From Spongiibacter nanhainus (lineage in GTDB: Bacteria; Pseudomonadota; Gammaproteobacteria; Pseudomonadales; Spongiibacteraceae): 64,000 nucleotides of DNA. Below, piece after piece: positions 27,697-36,144 of this stretch. Within the stretch, counting starts at the first letter, position 1, and every line of letters starts with the position of its first letter. The translations under genes and the position numbers were made by a program. The stretch covers positions 2,817,001 to 2,881,000 of the forward strand of contig NZ_CP066167.1 in NCBI RefSeq assembly GCF_016132545.1. Reading direction: 5' to 3'. The notes under the pieces are model-generated. The model did not search any database, was not told the origin of the DNA, and saw only the letters and a list, made by a program, of their open reading frames with translations.

Positions 27697-29088
27697 TTAT
27701 TTTTCCAGAAAGTCGATATGTCCCTTGCCCATATAGGTGGCGAGGTGACGGTGGAAGTTAGTGATTTTCTGTTCCTGGTGGGGGTTGGGCAGCGTGCCGC
27801 GGAAGCCCCGGGATTTCATGCCCTTCTGCACCCACTCCATATTGGCAAAATCCTGGGCAAGCACTTTGCCCCAGTTTTCGGCGGTGGGCTCGGCGTACAC
27901 CCACTCGGTATCCGGCTCTTCCCCCTCCGGGAAGCGCTCCAGGGCGTAGGATTCAAATATGCACATATTGGGATCGTCGCCGTAGGGGCGAGTGCGATAA
28001 CACAGCGCAAAAGTGACGCCTTGCAAAATGGTCTGATTGGGGAACAGGCTCCAGGCCAGCCCCGCCTCGGATTGCTGCTCGGGTGTGATTTCTGGCCAAA
28101 CCACGCCCCGGGCGGCATCGTCGGCCTTGGCGGATTTCATCCAGTGGTTCATTACCTCCTGCACCGGCGTGCCCTCGGGAAGCTCGTCTTTCAAACGACT
28201 GGCCGCGTTGACCAAGGTCTCTGTGGAGGCGGCGTAGTTCACCGTCTCATAGTTTTCCTTAGCCAGCTCGTAGGTAGAGATGCGGGGGTCGCCCAGGCCG
28301 GCCCGGGCTACACCACTACTCTGGGAGGTTTTCTGGCTGGCGTCGCGCTCATCAAAGCCACTGACACCGTGCAATCCGTAGGGTTTGCTGTACGCGTAAA
28401 ACTGGCCGTACTTGGTCAACTGCGAATGGGTACCCGCCACATGGTAGGGCTCCATGAAGGCTTCAATGGCGGTTTTCCAATTACAGGGATAAATTGCCCA
28501 CTGGCGCCATTTATAGCGCATTTTCTCAAATTGATAGGGACTGAGAATGCGGTCCACCTCACCGAGGAATTCCAGCAGAGGCTCGCAGTCCGGATCCATA
28601 TTGATATAGATCCAGCCACCCCAGGTATCCACCTTGACCGGCGACAGGCACACCCGCTCCTTCTGCTCCAGGCTGCCCTTCCAGTCGTCCTTGTCCAGGA
28701 TGTAGGTGTTTTCGCCTTCCAGGTTGTAGGTCCAGCCGTGGAAGCCGCACACAAAGTTCTTCTTGCGCCCTTTAACGCAGTTGACGTCGTCCGGGGTGTT
28801 CACCAGTTGTCGACCGCGGTGGGGACACACATTGTGGTAGGCCCGCAGCTCGTCTTCGGCAATGCGGATAATCACAATGGAGTCGTCGGCGATGTTGTAG
28901 GTAATAAAATCGCCGACCTCGGGAATGTCCTCCAGCCGCGCCGCCATGTTCCAAACCTTGGGCCACAGCAGGTCTTTTTCTTTCTCCGCATAGTCCCGGG
29001 AAAGAAACGGTTCCACTGAGTAGGTCAGCGGTTCGGCCAGATCTTCGTCTCTCAGTTCTTTAACAGGAATATCGTTTTGATTGCTCAT
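27697..29088 (-). CDS. Rieske non-heme iron oxygenase, alpha subunit
   Basis: A 463-residue oxygenase component. The ATG at 29088 follows AAGGTG; a GTG one codon earlier is possible. Rieske ligands are visible as CPHRGRQL and CGFHGWTYNLEG. The catalytic domain shows the mononuclear iron motif EAFMEPYHVAGTH (two His), and a later acidic ligand is expected. No beta subunit, ferredoxin or reductase gene is adjacent, so electron transfer proteins must come from elsewhere; the alpha-only layout is that of O-demethylase/ketosteroid-hydroxylase-like enzymes. Second gene of the operon. Confidence 0.93.
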   Translation of the reverse strand: MSNQNDIPVKELRDEDLAEPLTYSVEPFLSRDYAEKEKDLLWPKVWNMAARLEDIPEVGDFITYNIADDSIVIIRIAEDELRAYHNVCPHRGRQLVNTPDDVNCVKGRKKNFVCGFHGWTYNLEGENTYILDKDDWKGSLEQKERVCLSPVKVDTWGGWIYINMDPDCEPLLEFLGEVDRILSPYQFEKMRYKWRQWAIYPCNWKTAIEAFMEPYHVAGTHSQLTKYGQFYAYSKPYGLHGVSGFDERDASQKTSQSSGVARAGLGDPRISTYELAKENYETVNYAASTETLVNAASRLKDELPEGTPVQEVMNHWMKSAKADDAARGVVWPEITPEQQSEAGLAWSLFPNQTILQGVTFALCYRTRPYGDDPNMCIFESYALERFPEGEEPDTEWVYAEPTAENWGKVLAQDFANMEWVQKGMKSRGFRGTLPNPHQEQKITNFHRHLATYMGKGHIDFLEK

Positions 29089-29144
29089 CACTCACCTTCA
29101 CTATTATTTTGACGACGGATGCGGGGTCTATGTGCCCCGCGCTA

Positions 29145-31001
29145 TTATTTTTTAATGATCATACCTGGCAGTTCGCCACTGTCGCGCCATTCCTGCAACA
29201 GGGCCTGAAAGGCATTCCAACCGGGACCGTAACTTTCGCCCAAGTACCAGCGATATTTTTCGTTACCGTCCTCGTCTTTTTCCTTTTCACCCTCGTTATT
29301 AAAGTAACTGGGGGTACATTCGCTTTGCAGTTCAGAGATATCGATGGCGGTCTCGCGGATGTGTTTCACCCACTCGTCCTGCGCCTCTTCGCTGGGCTCA
29401 ATGGAGCTTGCCCCCTGCGCCAGGCCCTGCTGGATAATATAAGCAATATGCTGCCCCTGACGGTTGAATATCTCCGGGATGGTGGCGTTCAGCCCCCCTT
29501 GATACAAGCCCATATAAAACTGGTTGGGGAAGCCGTGGCTCATCATGCCGTGCAAGGTGCGATAGCCATTACCCCAGTGCTGGTAGATTGACTTGCCATC
29601 CCGGCCTTCCACCTGATCGATACCCCAGCGACGATCCAAGTCCGAGGTCACCTCAAAGCCACTGGCGAAGATCATGCAGTCGATCTCGTACTCCTGACCA
29701 TTGGCCACAAAGCCTTTCTCCGTCATGGCTTCGACGCCTTGGGTGGCCGAAACATCAACGAGAGTGACATTGTCGCGGTTAAAGGTCGGGTAGTAGTCGT
29801 TGTTAGACAGCGGTCGTTTGCAGGGGAAGCGGTACCAGGGCAACAGGGCCTCGGCGGTATCCGGATCTTCCACTAGCTCACAGATGCGCTTGCGGGCCCG
29901 CTCCATCACCCGGTAGTCCATCTCTTCCCGGCGCTGCATAAATTCTTCCATGCTGAGCTGGGGCCAGCCCTCTGCTTCCATCTCCGCCATCATATTGCGG
30001 GTAATTTCTGTCCAGAAGTCGCAGATCAGGTCTTCCTCGCCAGGCTTTAGTGCGCCTTCCATCGCCGCGCGGTGAAAGTTGTCCTGGCGGGCAGCCTGCC
30101 AACCGGGCTCCAGGCTCTGCGCCCAATCGGGGTCAGTGGGCGGGTTGTCTCGCTTATCGACGCTGGAGGGCGTGCGCTGCAGCACATACAAATGTTGTGC
30201 ATGGCGACCGAGGTGGGGAATAGCCTGAATCGCAGTGGCACCAGTGCCGATAATCGCGACCTTTTTGTCACTGAGCTTATCCAGCACCGGCTCAGTCTGA
30301 CTGCCGCCCGTGTAATCGTAGTCCCAGCGTGAGGTATGAAACATCTTGCCCTTAAAGTCACCGATGCCGGGCACCGCGGGGAACTTGGGCATGTTAAGGA
30401 GGCCATTGGCCATAATCACAAAACGGGCACGTAGCTTATCGCCACGATCAGTAGATACCTGCCAACGCTGCAGGTCTTCATCCCAGTGCATACCATTAAT
30501 CAGGGTGTGAAACAGGGCGCCATCGTAGAGCTTAAAGCGATCGCCGATACTGCGCATATACTGGTAAATCTCGGCGCCATCGGAGAATTTCTTGGAGGGC
30601 AAAAAGCCCATTTCTTCCAGCAGCGGCAGATAACAGTAGGCGTCGTTGTCACACTGCACACCGGGGTAGCGATTCCAGTACCACACGCCGCCAAAGTCGC
30701 CGGCAGAGTCGACGATGCAAATATCATCAATCCCCGCTTTTCTTAGGTGAACGCCGGCTAGCACGCCGGACCAACCGCCCCCCAACACCACGACGTCAAT
30801 GTCCTTGCTGACCGGCTCCCGCGCTTGGCGAGGAGTATGTGGATCTTCACTGCTGACTTCTGGCAGTTCACCAGACAGGGCTTGGTATTGTTTTTGTCCT
30901 TCTGGGCGAATGCGTTTCTCCCGCTCCTGGCGGTATTTCTCACGCAATGCGGGGATGTCGATCTCTTCTACCGGTGGAACGGCGGTGGGTTTACAGGTCA
31001 T
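29145..31001 (-). CDS. Flavin-containing monooxygenase, Baeyer-Villiger type
   Basis: A 618-residue enzyme. The ATG at 31001 is chosen since GAGG lies seven bases before it; a GTG five codons upstream is an alternative. Two Rossmann motifs are visible (VVLGGGWSGVLAG and AIIGTGATAIQ) flanking the Baeyer-Villiger fingerprint FKGKMFHTSRWDYDY (FxGxxxHxxxW). An N-terminal ~75-residue extension precedes the first FAD motif, as in larger BVMOs. It should convert a ketone to an ester or lactone with NADPH and O2. First gene of the operon running down to the aldehyde dehydrogenase; operator site C lies 67 bases upstream. Confidence 0.92.
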   Translation of the reverse strand: MTCKPTAVPPVEEIDIPALREKYRQEREKRIRPEGQKQYQALSGELPEVSSEDPHTPRQAREPVSKDIDVVVLGGGWSGVLAGVHLRKAGIDDICIVDSAGDFGGVWYWNRYPGVQCDNDAYCYLPLLEEMGFLPSKKFSDGAEIYQYMRSIGDRFKLYDGALFHTLINGMHWDEDLQRWQVSTDRGDKLRARFVIMANGLLNMPKFPAVPGIGDFKGKMFHTSRWDYDYTGGSQTEPVLDKLSDKKVAIIGTGATAIQAIPHLGRHAQHLYVLQRTPSSVDKRDNPPTDPDWAQSLEPGWQAARQDNFHRAAMEGALKPGEEDLICDFWTEITRNMMAEMEAEGWPQLSMEEFMQRREEMDYRVMERARKRICELVEDPDTAEALLPWYRFPCKRPLSNNDYYPTFNRDNVTLVDVSATQGVEAMTEKGFVANGQEYEIDCMIFASGFEVTSDLDRRWGIDQVEGRDGKSIYQHWGNGYRTLHGMMSHGFPNQFYMGLYQGGLNATIPEIFNRQGQHIAYIIQQGLAQGASSIEPSEEAQDEWVKHIRETAIDISELQSECTPSYFNNEGEKEKDEDGNEKYRWYLGESYGPGWNAFQALLQEWRDSGELPGMIIKK

Positions 31002-31067
31002 GCTAAACCTCGTCACGTAGTACAGCTTTGATGATTATTAATATCCTGAGTCCTAGAATATTTTAAA

Positions 31068-31080
31068 TCAACAATGTTGT
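31068..31080. promoter_or_regulatory. Palindromic operator candidate, site C
   Basis: TCAAC-AAT-GTTGT, 67 bases upstream of the Baeyer-Villiger monooxygenase start in a gap (31002-31234) that otherwise shows no gene. Confidence 0.6.
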
Positions 31081-31234
31081 CTACTTAAATTCACAATCGG
31101 CAAGCGAACCCTCGTCCCTTCGGGGTACGCTATTCGAATGAGATCAGGGGCTTAGGCGGGAATAGGGAGATAGATCGCTGTAAAGCGGGGGAAAGCGGGG
31201 GCAGGTTACTGCGCCCCCGTGGGATAAGTTGCGA

Positions 31235-31549
31235 TCAATCCAGCTTTTTAGAACCGCTGAACTTGTGTGACATCATGCCCACTTTGACCTTGCCGGCAAT
31301 GTCGTTGCCGCTGATTTCGCCGACAAAAGTGACCTTGAGCTTCATGGGTTTGGTGACGTGCTGCACCCAGGAAATGGTGTCGCCATCCACCTTACCTTCC
31401 TCGATTGGCGTGCTGACACCCCGACCGGTTTGGGTGCCAGTTAACGTATCGCCGTCCCGCTGCAGCTCCAACACGGTGTGTTCCTTGCCGGTGGGGCCCT
31501 TAACGGTGATCTCCCAGCTGCCTTCCGGCGCGGCGTTTTCCTCAGACAT
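31235..31549 (-). CDS. Stand-alone small beta-rich domain protein, paralogue of the 31705 C-terminal domain
   Basis: A 104-residue cytosolic protein with a strong GAGGAG site. It aligns by eye over its whole length with the last ~97 residues of the divergent neighbour at 31705: shared positions include G-W near the start, PTG, TPIEE/APIED, VDGxxxSW, TKPxKLKxxF, and GKVKxGxM with a terminal KF. I do not recognise an enzymatic motif. Similar repeats of about 95 residues occur as accessory domains in other bacterial enzymes; the role is unknown. The unusual arrangement suggests a partner or regulatory subunit for the dehydrogenase. Confidence 0.75.
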   Translation of the reverse strand: MSEENAAPEGSWEITVKGPTGKEHTVLELQRDGDTLTGTQTGRGVSTPIEEGKVDGDTISWVQHVTKPMKLKVTFVGEISGNDIAGKVKVGMMSHKFSGSKKLD

Positions 31550-31704
31550 GCTTTACTCCTCATATACAACGTTATTGTGCTGGCTCTATGCAGTCCGGAT
31601 CCGCCCCATCGTCGCCGATAAGTCACGCTTCCCTGCTGGAGCCATAGCGATTTATGGTATACTGTGTTTCACAATAAGCGCAAATAATACTATCAGGAGT
31701 TGCA

Positions 31705-33126
31705 ATGCATTCTCATCCCATCCGCGTCGTGCAGTGGACCACCGGCAAGGTCGCTAAAGAAGCCGTAAAAGCGATTTTGGACCGCCCCGAGCTTGAGTTA
31801 GTGGGTCTCTATGCCTTTTCCGCCGATAAAGTCGGCCGGGATGTGGGCGAGTTAATCGAGCTGGGCCACACCGTAGGGGTTAAAGCCACTAATCGCATTG
31901 AAGAGCTGATCGCCCTCAAGCCGGATATCGTGACCTACATGCCCCTGCACCCTGATGTGGAGCAGATGTGCCAACTGCTGCGCGCTGGCATCAACGTCGC
32001 CACCACCGCCAGTTTTATGACCGGTCGCGGCTACGGCGAGGACGCCCGCAAGGCATTGCAAGACGCCGCCCTGGCCGGCGGGGCGAGTTTGTTTGGCAGC
32101 GGCATCAACCCGGGTTGGATCGACAGCGTGGTGGCCACGGCCTCCAGTGCCTGCCGGGAGGTCAACCTGGTGCAGGTCACCGAATCTTTCAATATCGGCA
32201 TGTGGGCAGGGGACGCCAACCAGGACGAATTGGGCTGGGGACGCCCTGCCGGCGACCCAGGTCACGCTGCGGATATCGAGAAGGCGACCCTGCCCTTTGG
32301 TGACGCCGTGGAGGCCGTTGCCCATATGTTCGACTTCACCCTGGACGATGTTCGCTGTGAGGTCGGCTTTGCCCATGCGACCGAGGACCTCGATATACCC
32401 GGCCGACCAGTAAAACGCGGTCATGTAGCCGGCATTCACGCCAAGTGGCTGGGTATTGCAGAGGGCTTACCAGTGGTTGAGCTCAATGCGCAATGGGTGA
32501 TTTCAGATGACATCGAGCCACAGTGGGACATTCAAATGGCCTACGATGTCGTCATCCATGGCACGCCTCAAATTAAGTTGCGGGCGGACGTGCTGCCCGC
32601 CGATATGTCCTTGCCCATGGAAGAGCTGGTGGCCACGGGCTTTATTATCACGGCTATGCCCGTGGTCAACGCCCTCCCTGGCGTGGTGGCCGCACCTCCG
32701 GGAATCATCACCTACGCCGACATCAAGCCGGTTACATCCGTGCTGCGCCCCAAGCCAGTGACTATCGCAGAGCCTTCAATAGATAACGATACTGATGAGC
32801 TGCAAACTCATGAATCGGCCGGCCCAGACACCTCAGTGGAAGGCACCTGGAAAGTCGCCATCAAAGCGCCCACTGGTGCGATGGAGACGACGCTGGTTAT
32901 CGATAACACCAATGGCCAATACAGCGGCGAGCAGTTCGATGATAAGACGACTGCGCCGATAGAGGATGTGCGTGTCGACGGCAATGAGGTGAGCTGGATA
33001 AACATCGCCACCAAGCCGGTAAAATTAAAATGTCAGTTTAAGGGCACCATCCAAGGTCGGCAGATGACAGGTAAAGTGAAGGCCGGATTTATGGGCTCCT
33101 ACAAATTCACGGCCACCAAAATGTGA
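31705..33126 (+). CDS. DapB-like dehydrogenase fused to a small beta-rich domain
   Basis: A 473-residue protein with AGGAG before the ATG. Residues about 1-350 form a DapB-like NAD(P)-binding dehydrogenase (IRVVQWTTGKVAKEAVKAIL; LLRAGINVATTASF) related to the 356-residue protein at 20223. A short Thr/Ser/Asp-rich linker (about 360-378) leads to a C-terminal domain (about 379-473) that is homologous to the 104-residue protein encoded divergently next door. No enzyme of this exact fused layout is known to me. It is likely a catabolic oxidoreductase of the same pathway. Confidence 0.8.
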   Translation: MHSHPIRVVQWTTGKVAKEAVKAILDRPELELVGLYAFSADKVGRDVGELIELGHTVGVKATNRIEELIALKPDIVTYMPLHPDVEQMCQLLRAGINVATTASFMTGRGYGEDARKALQDAALAGGASLFGSGINPGWIDSVVATASSACREVNLVQVTESFNIGMWAGDANQDELGWGRPAGDPGHAADIEKATLPFGDAVEAVAHMFDFTLDDVRCEVGFAHATEDLDIPGRPVKRGHVAGIHAKWLGIAEGLPVVELNAQWVISDDIEPQWDIQMAYDVVIHGTPQIKLRADVLPADMSLPMEELVATGFIITAMPVVNALPGVVAAPPGIITYADIKPVTSVLRPKPVTIAEPSIDNDTDELQTHESAGPDTSVEGTWKVAIKAPTGAMETTLVIDNTNGQYSGEQFDDKTTAPIEDVRVDGNEVSWINIATKPVKLKCQFKGTIQGRQMTGKVKAGFMGSYKFTATKM

Positions 33127-33207
33127 GCCGCTCGGTGCAAGCGGGTCCGATCTTGCCTATAGTATCGTCCAACAAAAAGACTTATTAGCACCGGATACAG
33201 GACGCAC

Positions 33208-34875
33208 ATGGGCCGCTCGGAAAGCACATCCGTCGACGAGATCACCGCTAAACCCGGTGTCTTTTCGCCACTGAGCCACAATACCTTTCGGGGAATGTGG
33301 TTTAGCAACACCATCAGCAATGCTGGCAGTTTGATTCAGAGTGTTGCCGCAGCCTGGGTGATGGCCAGCATCGCGACCGCCGACTACGTGGCCCTGGTGC
33401 AAACTGCCACCTTTCTACCCATGGCGCTGTTTGCCTTACCCGCCGGTGCCCTGGCGGACATCTACGACCGCCGCAAAGTACAAATCGCGTTTTTCCTGCT
33501 GTCACTGGTGGCGGCCGTTGTCATGACCGCCGCCTCGTTTTTAAACATGATTACGCCCTGGGTGCTGCTTAGCCTGTGCTTTCTGGTGGGCACCGGTGCG
33601 GCTCTGGCAGCCCCAGCCAGGGGCGCCTCCATTGCCGAGCAGGTTCCCAAGGAGCTGATTCCCCAGGCCGTGGCCCTCAACAATATCAGCTACAACTTAG
33701 CTCGCAGCGTGGGGCCCGCCATCGGCGGCATGTTGGTGGCCGCCTTTGGCGCCACCGTCGCCTTTGCCGTGAACGCCATCAGTTTTTTACCCATGCTGGA
33801 GGCCCTGCGGCGCTGGGATCGGGAGAAAGAGGTCTCCCGCTTGCCTCCAGAGGGGCTACTTCGATCGGTGAGTTCCGGGGTCCGCTATGTCGTCCATATG
33901 CAACCGGTTCGCCTGGCGGTGGCCCGGGCTTTTGTGCTGTGCTTACTGGGCGCTGCCCTGCCCTCGCTAATGCCGCTTATTGCCAAGGACCTGCTAGTAG
34001 GCAACGCCAGCGTATTCGGCCTGTTGCTGGGCGCCTTCGGCATCGGCGCGGTGTGCGGGATATTTGTACTGCAACCCATGCGGGATACCTTTGGCAACGA
34101 TGGCACCCTGCGCCTGTGCACCCTCACCGTGGCAGCCTGCCTGATTGCCCTGTCAGTGAGCCGCAACCAATACATTGACTATGCCGTGTTGATGCTGGCC
34201 GGCACCGCCTGGATGATGATCACCACCACCATCAGCGTGATGGTGCAGTTGTTTGTACCCCGCTGGGTGATGGGGCGGGCCATCGCGACCTCCAGCGCTG
34301 CCATCACGCTAGGGGTGGCCATAGGCTCCTGGCTGTGGGGGATTATCGCCCGGGATTACGGTGTGGTGTTGGCGTTTCAATTTGCCTCGGCAAGCTTGGT
34401 GGCCTCGCTGGTATTGACGCGTTTTCTACCGGTGGCGGATCGAACCAGCTCTACCGAGCTGGACGAGCGGGTATTGGATGACCCGGAAGTCAGCCTGGGG
34501 ATTACCGGTCGCAGCGGGCCGGTCAGTATCGAGCTGCAGTACCGTATTCCCGCCGACCGGGCCCGGGAATTTTATAATCTGATGCGGGAACAACAGCGTG
34601 CCCGCTCCCGCAATGGCGCCTACCAATGGTCGCTATCCCGCAATATCGCCGATCCGGAGCAATGGTCAGAGCGCTTCACCTGCCCCACTTGGAACGACTA
34701 TCTGCGCCTGCGCAATCGCCGAACACTGGAAGACTCTGAGCTTCAGCGTCAAGCCGCGGATATGCAGTTGGAACCGATGAAAGTGGTGCGTTGGCTGGAT
34801 CGCCCGGCGGGATCGGTAAGGCTTAGCGAAGAGGCCCCGGACCGAGGCGACGAAGCCCTGCAGATACAGGGCTAA
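33208..34875 (+). CDS. MFS exporter with C-terminal cytoplasmic domain (MFS_3 / EntS-like)
   Basis: A 555-residue membrane protein. Residues about 20-420 hold twelve hydrophobic segments with motif A as GALADIYDRRKVQ, matching the MFS_3 (EntS-like) family. The C-terminal ~130 residues (RSGPVSIELQYRIPADRAREFYNLM onward, cut here) form a soluble ferredoxin-like, antibiotic-biosynthesis-monooxygenase-type domain seen in this subfamily. It probably exports a hydrophobic compound or intermediate. It follows the fused dehydrogenase by 81 bases on the same strand and converges with the START gene. Confidence 0.88.
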   Translation: MGRSESTSVDEITAKPGVFSPLSHNTFRGMWFSNTISNAGSLIQSVAAAWVMASIATADYVALVQTATFLPMALFALPAGALADIYDRRKVQIAFFLLSLVAAVVMTAASFLNMITPWVLLSLCFLVGTGAALAAPARGASIAEQVPKELIPQAVALNNISYNLARSVGPAIGGMLVAAFGATVAFAVNAISFLPMLEALRRWDREKEVSRLPPEGLLRSVSSGVRYVVHMQPVRLAVARAFVLCLLGAALPSLMPLIAKDLLVGNASVFGLLLGAFGIGAVCGIFVLQPMRDTFGNDGTLRLCTLTVAACLIALSVSRNQYIDYAVLMLAGTAWMMITTTISVMVQLFVPRWVMGRAIATSSAAITLGVAIGSWLWGIIARDYGVVLAFQFASASLVASLVLTRFLPVADRTSSTELDERVLDDPEVSLGITGRSGPVSIELQYRIPADRAREFYNLMREQQRARSRNGAYQWSLSRNIADPEQWSERFTCPTWNDYLRLRNRRTLEDSELQRQAADMQLEPMKVVRWLDRPAGSVRLSEEAPDRGDEALQIQG

Positions 34876-34884
34876 GAAAGCTTG

Positions 34885-34909
34885 CCGGCGGGCGCACTGC
34901 GCGCGCCGG
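34885..34909. terminator. GC-rich hairpin between convergent genes
   Basis: CCGGCG (34885-34890) pairs with CGCCGG (34904-34909) around an inner GCGC/GCGC stem, in the 57-base gap between the convergent MFS and START genes. There is no T-run, so termination is only suggested. Confidence 0.4.
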
Positions 34910-34932
34910 ATTAAGGCTTAAAGAACGGCGGC

Positions 34933-35631
34933 TCAGCTTTCCTGGGCCACCACTAATTCGGCGTCCCGGTACTCGGGCTGCTGAACCAGTTTCTTCAGGG
35001 TTTCCATGGTACCTATAGGCTGCCCCACAGACATGGAGTTAATCAGGCTGGAGGGAATCGGGCCATTGGGGTCTACCAAGATCTGCAGCTCTACCTTGGT
35101 TTGGCCGTCTTCCAGCGGGGTCAGACGCCACTGCTGACGGGATGCCTGGATGCGTACCAGATCCTCCTGCTCGGGCTTAATCCCCTGGGTGGCAGTGTCA
35201 GTGATGGTGACCACACCGCTGTCAGCATCGTGCTCTATGACTCGCTGGTTAAAGGAATCCCGGTCACTGAGGGGCCAGGGCATGTCCATTACGGTGTAAA
35301 TGCGATAGCGAGTGGCGGACTCCCGCTGCTCAATCGCCGAGTTGCGAACGACATCGCTGAGCTTGGGGGCGTTCTCCTCAACGTCGTTGAGTACCGCCAG
35401 CACACTGCCCGGCGTGGTGGACAGTGTGGTCACCGCGAGAATCTCGCGGATTTCCCAGCCTTCGACGCTGCGAGCGTAAATTTGCACGCCGTCCTCTTCT
35501 TTTTCCAGCTGCCATTCGCCCACTTTGGCGCCGTCGCCAGCAGTAGCGGCCATCGCGACAAAGGCCATCATTGCGATCATCAGGCGCTTGAGTCCGACAA
35601 AGGCCTTACCAGTGCTCAATACACGTTCCAT
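34933..35631 (-). CDS. START-domain (SRPBCC) protein with signal peptide
   Basis: A 232-residue protein. GGGGAG precedes the ATG. Residues about 15-32 are hydrophobic (LMIAMMAFVAMAATAG), consistent with a signal peptide, giving a periplasmic START/SRPBCC domain: WQLEKEEDGVQIYARSVEG, MDMPWPLSDRDSFNQR and a C-terminal VDPNGPIPSSLINS are typical. START domains bind hydrophobic ligands such as sterols and lipids, which supports a hydrophobic substrate for the whole operon. It is the last gene of the minus-strand run beginning at 42800. Confidence 0.85.
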   Translation of the reverse strand: MERVLSTGKAFVGLKRLMIAMMAFVAMAATAGDGAKVGEWQLEKEEDGVQIYARSVEGWEIREILAVTTLSTTPGSVLAVLNDVEENAPKLSDVVRNSAIEQRESATRYRIYTVMDMPWPLSDRDSFNQRVIEHDADSGVVTITDTATQGIKPEQEDLVRIQASRQQWRLTPLEDGQTKVELQILVDPNGPIPSSLINSMSVGQPIGTMETLKKLVQQPEYRDAELVVAQES

Positions 35632-35650
35632 GTTGCTCCCCTTGGGTTTT

Positions 35651-35690
35651 ATCGAAATTAGGTTCTATCGAAATTACGGTCTATTAGACC
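35651..35690. repeat. Direct repeat and palindrome upstream of START gene
   Basis: ATCGAAATTA occurs at 35651-35660 and 35667-35676 (period 16), followed by the 13-base palindrome GGTCTA-T-TAGACC at 35678-35690, all in the 80-base gap before the START gene. They may be a regulator site or a promoter-proximal structure. Confidence 0.45.
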
Positions 35691-35711
35691 CGATGGAAGC
35701 TGAATCCGCGA

Positions 35712-36131
35712 TTAACGTTTGGTAAAGACTCGCCAGACCCCACTCACTTCCATCACCGGGTCGTCGCCGACGCGCAATATAGCGTGGGCGAAGATCATTT
35801 GCCGACCCTTCTTGGTAATTGTGGTGTCGATTTGGACAAAGGCGGGCGCCTTTAGTGCCGACAAGAAGTTGCTGTTCATCTGTACGGTGGAGCAGTTGGC
35901 TCGCTCAGACGCTTCCCACACCGCTAAGGACATGGCGTGATCGGCAAAGGAAGTCAGCACCCCACCGTGAATATAGCCCTGGGCGTTGTGGTGGCGCTCC
36001 TCCAATTGCACGCCGTAGTGATAGCCGGTGTCGTCCTTGTGTACCCATAGCGCCTCCAGGGAGGCGGGAATACCGGGAAATTCGCGGCGTTTCCAGTTTT
36101 CCGGGACTGTTGACCCGCTGTCATCACTCAC
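35712..36131 (-). CDS. PaaI-type hotdog thioesterase
   Basis: A 139-residue hotdog-fold protein of the PaaI/4HBT group. HHNAQGYIHGGVLTSFADHAMS is the family core with the HGG motif and catalytic acidic residue (D in FADHAM). It would hydrolyse acyl-CoA or aryl-CoA thioesters, releasing CoA from dead-end intermediates. It follows the SMP-30-like gene by 13 bases in the same operon. Confidence 0.9.
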   Translation of the reverse strand: MSDDSGSTVPENWKRREFPGIPASLEALWVHKDDTGYHYGVQLEERHHNAQGYIHGGVLTSFADHAMSLAVWEASERANCSTVQMNSNFLSALKAPAFVQIDTTITKKGRQMIFAHAILRVGDDPVMEVSGVWRVFTKR

Positions 36132-36144
36132 TCACCACTCCCCT

